From assembly GCA_024860865.1 (NCBI GenBank), contig JACRDV010000006.1, positions 1 through 8,502 of the forward strand: a stretch of 8,502 nt of DNA. Reading direction: 5' to 3'. The stretch comes from JACRDV01 sp024860865 [NCBI: Methanobacteriota archaeon] (lineage in GTDB: Archaea > JACRDV01). The notes below the pieces were generated by a model, which saw nothing but the letters and a program-made list of their open reading frames with translations, was not told the DNA's origin and ran no database searches. Position numbers and translations under genes: made by a program. Positions 4,566 to 8,502 of the stretch are shown in pieces; within the stretch, counting starts at the first letter, position 1, and every line of letters begins with the position of its first letter.

Positions 4566-5895
4566 TTCAACAAAAACTCCTGGAGTAAATGGAGTTATTA
4601 AACAATTAGTTGAAGATTTTATTGTAGAAGAAATAACGCCCGAAGGAATTATTTTAAAGTCAAAAATTTGGAATGAACCTGAACCAACTTTTTCAGAAGT
4701 TGTTGGAGATCAAATTCATTTTACACTAGAAAAGTTCGATTGGGATACACTAAGAGCTATCCAATTTTTAGCAAAGAAATTGTATGTTAGCAAGAAACGC
4801 TTTGGCTTTGCTGGAACAAAGGATAAACGAGCAATTTCTGTTCAACAGATTAGTACTTGGAATATTGACCTGGAAAGATTGGAACAACTTTCAATTAAAG
4901 GACTAGAAATTCGTAATATCAGAAAATCAGATAAGCGAATTCAACTTGGCGATTTACAGGGGAACAGATTTACAATAACAATCAGAAACATCGATCTATC
5001 TTGTGAAGAAACTAAGACGTATCTTGAGAAAATAACTGAAGAAATTGCAAAGAACAATGGAGTTCCAAATTTTTTTGGTGTGCAAAGATTTGGAACAAGG
5101 CGACCAGTGACCCATTTAGTTGGTTACCAGTTAATAAAGGGGAATATCAAAGAGGCGGTTTTGGTTTACTTATCAAAATGGTTCCCAACTGAAGGCAAAG
5201 AGTCAATCGAAGCTCGAAAATTTCTAGAAGAAAATCCTAGTGAATTTAAGGTTGCTCTAGAAAAATTTCCTTCTCGATTAAAGTATGAGCGAACTTTGCT
5301 CGCGCACCTTTCAGAAAAACCAAATGATTTTTGTGGGGCCTTAAGAAAGTTGCCAAGAAGTTTGCTCAAAATGTTTGTGCATGCATACCAATCATATTTA
5401 TTTAATCGGATTTTAAGCAAAAGAATTAGAAGGCAAATATCACCGTGTGAAGCGCAGATTGGTGATGTAATTTGTACGGTTAGTCCAAACGGACTTCCAG
5501 ATCGCAAAACTTTGACTGAAGTTACAGGATCAAATTTAGAAGAAGTTAATAACCTTGTTAAAAGCAATCAAGCCTTAATAACAGCGCCACTAATTGGATA
5601 TTTTGTTCCACTCTCTAAAGGTGAACTTGGTCAAATTGAAAGAAAAATTCTTGATGATGAAAAAATCCAACCTAAAGATTTTCAAATTAAATCATTGCCA
5701 GAGGCAAGTTCAAAGGGCGAGCGAAGAGAGATTTTGCTCCGAGTTAGAGATCTAAAAATTTTAAAAGTCGATGAAGATGATAAAAATTCAGGCAAAGCAA
5801 AAGCAGTTATACAGTTTATTTTGCCAAAGGGATGCTATGCAACAACTGTTTTGCGGGAGTATCTTAAAGCTCAAAACTTAATCCAGTATGGTTAA
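4516..5895 (+). CDS. truD: tRNA pseudouridine synthase D (TruD, archaeal type)
   Basis: A 459-residue TruD, which isomerises a uridine in tRNA (position 13 in the bacterial enzyme; archaeal members may cover more sites). FAGTKDKRAISVQ carries the catalytic Asp (D103). GNRFTITIRNI (149-159), NFFGVQRFG (185-193) and the C-terminal ATTVLREYL (442-450) are all family hallmarks, and the length is normal for archaea. The ATG at 4516 overlaps the pth2-relict stop (TAATG); an ATG at 4525 is an alternative start. Neither has a Shine-Dalgarno, which fits ancestral reinitiation after pth2. Because the upstream pth2 copy is dead, that coupling is now lost. The 3' end overlaps the converging DUF354 gene by 4 bases. 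Confidence 0.95.
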   Translation: MIRMSAPLEVQLGLEVFSTKTPGVNGVIKQLVEDFIVEEITPEGIILKSKIWNEPEPTFSEVVGDQIHFTLEKFDWDTLRAIQFLAKKLYVSKKRFGFAGTKDKRAISVQQISTWNIDLERLEQLSIKGLEIRNIRKSDKRIQLGDLQGNRFTITIRNIDLSCEETKTYLEKITEEIAKNNGVPNFFGVQRFGTRRPVTHLVGYQLIKGNIKEAVLVYLSKWFPTEGKESIEARKFLEENPSEFKVALEKFPSRLKYERTLLAHLSEKPNDFCGALRKLPRSLLKMFVHAYQSYLFNRILSKRIRRQISPCEAQIGDVICTVSPNGLPDRKTLTEVTGSNLEEVNNLVKSNQALITAPLIGYFVPLSKGELGQIERKILDDEKIQPKDFQIKSLPEASSKGERREILLRVRDLKILKVDEDDKNSGKAKAVIQFILPKGCYATTVLREYLKAQNLIQYG

Positions 5896-6932
5896 CTCTG
5901 GTTTCTAACTTCATTAATCACAATTTCACTAGGATTATCAAATGTTGAAATAATTTTTCTAACCAATTGCTTTTGCTTATTGGAATTACGAATTAAATCA
6001 AGAGCAAGTTTTGTTATTTCAATTGGATTTGTCGAATGAAACATTAAACCTAGATTTATTAAAAATTTATCAACTGCTAGCAACTCTTCAGGATAGCAAG
6101 AAATTGTAGGGCAGCCTAAGATCGATGCTTCTCTGCACATAGTGCCTCCCGCACCGATAATTAATGAAGCATAACTCAATAAACTCAATGTATCTACAGC
6201 CCTTTTAGGAATAATCGCATTTTTTATTATTTTTCTAGCGAGCTCAGCTTGCTCTTGTGTTCTAGGAAATAATATAAACTGTCCATTCTGGATTTCCTCT
6301 TGGAGTAATTTTAAAACATTAAAAAGAGGACTAGCCTTTTCAAGGTACGCTGCTAATACTGGCTCAAACCGAATAACTAATATCGGTTTTATATTATCTA
6401 TTTCTAATTCATCTAATACCCGTGGATTAGGAGTAAACTCAGAGATATGAGCCATTTCGCAGACTCCATAGAATTGAGCAATTTTCGCAGGGCTGGCCCC
6501 GCATTCAATTAACGCATCTTCAGTGATAGCTTTAGGAGCTATTATTTTGGTTGTTAAAGGGAAAGTTAGTTTATTAACAGCTAAAGATTTATCATTGTCA
6601 GTAATATTAATTGCAGGAATTGCAAGTCCAAAAGCAACTCTGGAAAGTTCAACAGAGCATTTAGAAATGGCTAAGTCCGGCTTTTCTTTTGTAATAAAAT
6701 CGGTTAGCTCAATTATTCTTTTCATGCTTTCAATGAGTTTGCCCTCAGGTGTTTTCCCGCCATGTTTGCCGACTGGAATATAAGGCAACCTAAAGAGCTC
6801 AAGAAGATCAAGAATGGGCCCATAATCTCTAGCTGTGAGTAAAATTTCATACTGATGTTTTAGTCGTTGAATTATATTTTTGAAAAAATGAACATGTGGT
6901 GCGTTACTAACATCAATCCATATCTTCGCCAT
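5892..6932 (-). CDS. DUF354 family protein (GT-B/UDP-GlcNAc epimerase-like)
   Basis: A 346-residue member of DUF354, an archaea-rich family with a two-domain Rossmann (GT-B) fold related to WecB-type UDP-GlcNAc 2-epimerases and glycosyltransferases. Features are MAKIWIDVSNAPHVHFF at the N-terminus (with the APHVHF loop), the HGGKTPEGK segment (about 57-65), and GAGGTMCREASILGCPTISC (260-279), the nucleotide-sugar-binding loop. I start it at the ATG at 6932, which overlaps the upstream stop as TGATG and has GGTGA (6941-6937) 4 bases upstream. An ATG at 6935 is possible, and a longer frame from 6992 adds 20 residues that do not resemble the family. The neighbour encodes a lipid-linked sugar transferase, so a role in surface-glycan precursor synthesis is likely. 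The exact reaction is unknown. Confidence 0.88.
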   Translation of the reverse strand: MAKIWIDVSNAPHVHFFKNIIQRLKHQYEILLTARDYGPILDLLELFRLPYIPVGKHGGKTPEGKLIESMKRIIELTDFITKEKPDLAISKCSVELSRVAFGLAIPAINITDNDKSLAVNKLTFPLTTKIIAPKAITEDALIECGASPAKIAQFYGVCEMAHISEFTPNPRVLDELEIDNIKPILVIRFEPVLAAYLEKASPLFNVLKLLQEEIQNGQFILFPRTQEQAELARKIIKNAIIPKRAVDTLSLLSYASLIIGAGGTMCREASILGCPTISCYPEELLAVDKFLINLGLMFHSTNPIEITKLALDLIRNSNKQKQLVRKIISTFDNPSEIVINEVRNQS

Positions 6933-7837
6933 CATCTCACCATAAGGGCTAGCGATACTACTAGAATTCCAAATACAATGCCTATTAACCAAATTCTAGT
7001 TACTACCTCTTTTTCGCTTAACGGGTCCTTTTGAATGAAAAGCCTAATCAAAGACAAATAACTGCCAGCCGGAGCAATTAATTTTCCATCGTTAGTTACT
7101 TTGGTCGGAAGATGTTGATGGCGAACTAAAATTCCTTTTGCAGTCCAAAATTTAAGGAACATATCGATAAAATAAGGGATCATCACAATAAGGCCTAAAA
7201 ACTCGAATTTCCCAACTACTGCGCTTACAACAATAATAACCCCAATTAAAGAAGTGCCAATGTTTCCTGGAAAAATTTTTGCAGGATATTTATTATACCA
7301 AAGAGAAGCAAGAAGTACCCCACAGCTAACAACTAAAATAAATGCACTTTCACTTGCTCTTAAAAATATAGAAACTATCCATAAACTAAAGCATGCAATT
7401 GCTCCCAAGCCTGCCTCTAACCCATTTAGCCCTGCTAGCATATTAGTTCCATTTATTGCAATCATCAACCATATGGAAATTAATAGCCAGTAGGAAAAAT
7501 CCAAATCAATAGTCAAGCTGGGCAATGTAATTGCAGAAGATGGATAAATTAACATTAATGGAATTACAAATAAAATTGGCAACGAAAGCTTAATCTTTGC
7601 ATTTAGATCAAACAAATCATCCAAAATTCCAAACGTACCTGCAAGTAAAATAATTGATAACACAATCGCCAATTTTTTTAAATCGAAAACTTGGAATACT
7701 AATCCAATTGAAAAAGCAACAATGAGCCCAACTAAGATCCCAAGCCCACCCATCTTTGGAACATTTGCGCGGTAGGGCTTATGTAAATCAACTCCGACAA
7801 TTCCTGCTCTAGCTAGCTTTTTAATTAACCAAGGCAT
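6932..7837 (-). CDS. Polyprenyl-phosphate glycosyl-1-phosphate transferase (AglH/MraY/WecA-like)
   Basis: A multipass membrane enzyme (301 residues from the ATG at 7837) of the GPT family, which moves a sugar-1-phosphate from a UDP-sugar to dolichyl or undecaprenyl phosphate, the first step of N-glycan or polysaccharide assembly. Motifs: VDLHKPYRANVPKMGGLGIL (16-35), the DDLFD pair (D73, D74, D77), NMLAGLNGLEAG (132-143), FPGNIGT (189-195) and the RHQHLPTKVT loop (239-248). About ten hydrophobic helices are seen. N192 stands where many GPTs have Asp. Codons upstream of the ATG, in frame, encode a convincing first membrane helix (AACGAVAFITTFLL), yet there is no ATG, GTG or TTG between an in-frame stop at about 7933 and 7837. 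The true start may be non-standard. It overlaps the DUF354 gene by one base. Confidence 0.88.
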   Translation of the reverse strand: MPWLIKKLARAGIVGVDLHKPYRANVPKMGGLGILVGLIVAFSIGLVFQVFDLKKLAIVLSIILLAGTFGILDDLFDLNAKIKLSLPILFVIPLMLIYPSSAITLPSLTIDLDFSYWLLISIWLMIAINGTNMLAGLNGLEAGLGAIACFSLWIVSIFLRASESAFILVVSCGVLLASLWYNKYPAKIFPGNIGTSLIGVIIVVSAVVGKFEFLGLIVMIPYFIDMFLKFWTAKGILVRHQHLPTKVTNDGKLIAPAGSYLSLIRLFIQKDPLSEKEVVTRIWLIGIVFGILVVSLALMVR

Positions 7838-7880
7838 AAGCAGAAACGTTGTAATAAAAGCAACTGCTCCGCATGCTGCG

Positions 7881-8502
7881 CTAATAAGTATTTCTGACGT
7901 AACATAACCCCGCGCTATAGAGATACATCGTTAGAAGAGTGATTAACCATAAAATAAAATTTGGGCCTGCTTCAATAAAGATTATTAAGTGACTCATTAG
8001 GAAAGCATAAACTCCTATAAAAAACCAATTTCTTTCGCTGAGCAATTTATACCCAAATCCACTTAAACCTCCTAGATAAATCATTGTGATAATCACTCCA
8101 ATTATCCCAAAATCAAGCATGGAGGGCCCTATTAACGTTGAGGTTAGGCTCATTTTATATCCAAAAACGACTTCACTAACTATTTCACCTGCTCTTGGAG
8201 TTCCAAAGCTTGCGGCTCCATAGGTCAAGCCAAATGGCCAACTCATCTTTATTATTTCACCAAGCACGTAAAGTGTAAATCCTGCGCGATAAAATAATAG
8301 TTGGACCGGATCGAGATGCCAAATTTGCCACATCATTGCCTTTTTAACGATATAACCGACTATTGTAATTAAACCAATGAGAAACAAAAAAATTAAGATC
8401 ATCTCCCTAAAATTTATAATTTTTTTATACCAGCTAACAATCGTTGCAATTAATAAAATTCCAGTTACTTCAAATCTAAATCCGAGTAATGTAAAAACAA
8501 AA
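7881..8502 (-). CDS. Multipass membrane protein, Wzy-like oligosaccharide repeat-unit polymerase, partial
   Basis: The frame is open to the right window edge (207 codons; the 5' end lies outside). It is dominated by hydrophobic helices. A more polar loop around the segment FGTPRAGEIVSEVVFGYKM precedes SLTSTLIGPSMLDFGIIG, which resembles the G-x-x-x-T-x-x-G-x-x-x-x-D-F-G region of O-antigen/oligosaccharide polymerases and ligases. The final helices end in YSAGLCYVRNTY. An internal ATG at 8402 should not be taken as the start, because membrane-helix coding continues upstream of it. Its 3' end overlaps or abuts the start of the GPT gene, which supports a glycan-assembly operon. The family call is tentative. 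Confidence 0.6.
   Translation of the reverse strand, partial: FVFTLLGFRFEVTGILLIATIVSWYKKIINFREMILIFLFLIGLITIVGYIVKKAMMWQIWHLDPVQLLFYRAGFTLYVLGEIIKMSWPFGLTYGAASFGTPRAGEIVSEVVFGYKMSLTSTLIGPSMLDFGIIGVIITMIYLGGLSGFGYKLLSERNWFFIGVYAFLMSHLIIFIEAGPNFILWLITLLTMYLYSAGLCYVRNTY

Noticed and set aside
4238-4573. Minus-strand 111-codon open frame
   Set aside because: Antisense to the HEPN gene end, the pth2 relict and the truD start; no recognisable features.
5166-5567. Minus-strand 133-codon open frame inside truD
   Set aside because: Shadow of the strongly supported truD coding frame.

Overview
This AT-rich window is archaeal. It carries an archaeal-type peptidyl-tRNA hydrolase (Pth2), an archaeal TruD, a geranylgeranyl reductase-family flavoprotein of the ether-lipid or isoprenoid type, pilin-like proteins with class III-type signal peptides, a DUF354 protein and an AglH/MraY-like glycosyl-1-phosphate transferase. 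TATA-like boxes lie about 25 bases upstream of apparently leaderless starts. I cannot fix the lineage beyond an archaeon.

Left block (1-2700, all minus strand): a small ribbon-helix-helix regulator with a Cys/His tail (2376-2672), then a GGR-family oxidoreductase (996-2237) that overlaps a pilin-like gene (563-1003). This is followed 11 bases later by a second pilin-like gene that starts at TTG and runs off the left edge (1-551). Both pilin-like products are rich in N-glycosylation sequons.

Middle block (2900-5895, plus strand): pth2 and truD must once have overlapped at a TAATG junction. They are now separated by an inserted island. A perfect 133-bp direct repeat (3170-3302 and 4433-4565) holds the last 27 codons of pth2 and the first 17 codons of truD, so both genes stay intact. 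Between the repeats lie a degenerate truD 5' fragment, a frameshifted AbrB/MazE-like antitoxin relict on the minus strand, an MNT-HEPN (MntA-HepT-like) toxin-antitoxin pair, and a decayed pth2 relict that extends upstream of the right-hand repeat. No transposase, integrase or terminal inverted repeats are visible. The repeat period is 1263 bp, and recombination between the repeats would restore the ancestral pth2-truD junction exactly.

Right block (5892-8502, minus strand): a surface-glycan or N-glycosylation gene run, read right to left. It contains a partial Wzy-like multipass membrane protein, a polyprenyl-phosphate glycosyl-1-phosphate transferase and a DUF354 GT-B-like protein, with overlapping or tightly spaced ends. 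It converges on truD with a 4-base overlap. Its products could plausibly glycosylate sequon-rich surface proteins such as the pilins on the left, but that link is only an inference.

The most notable feature is the toxin-antitoxin island with its gene-regenerating 133-bp repeats and their uneven decay.
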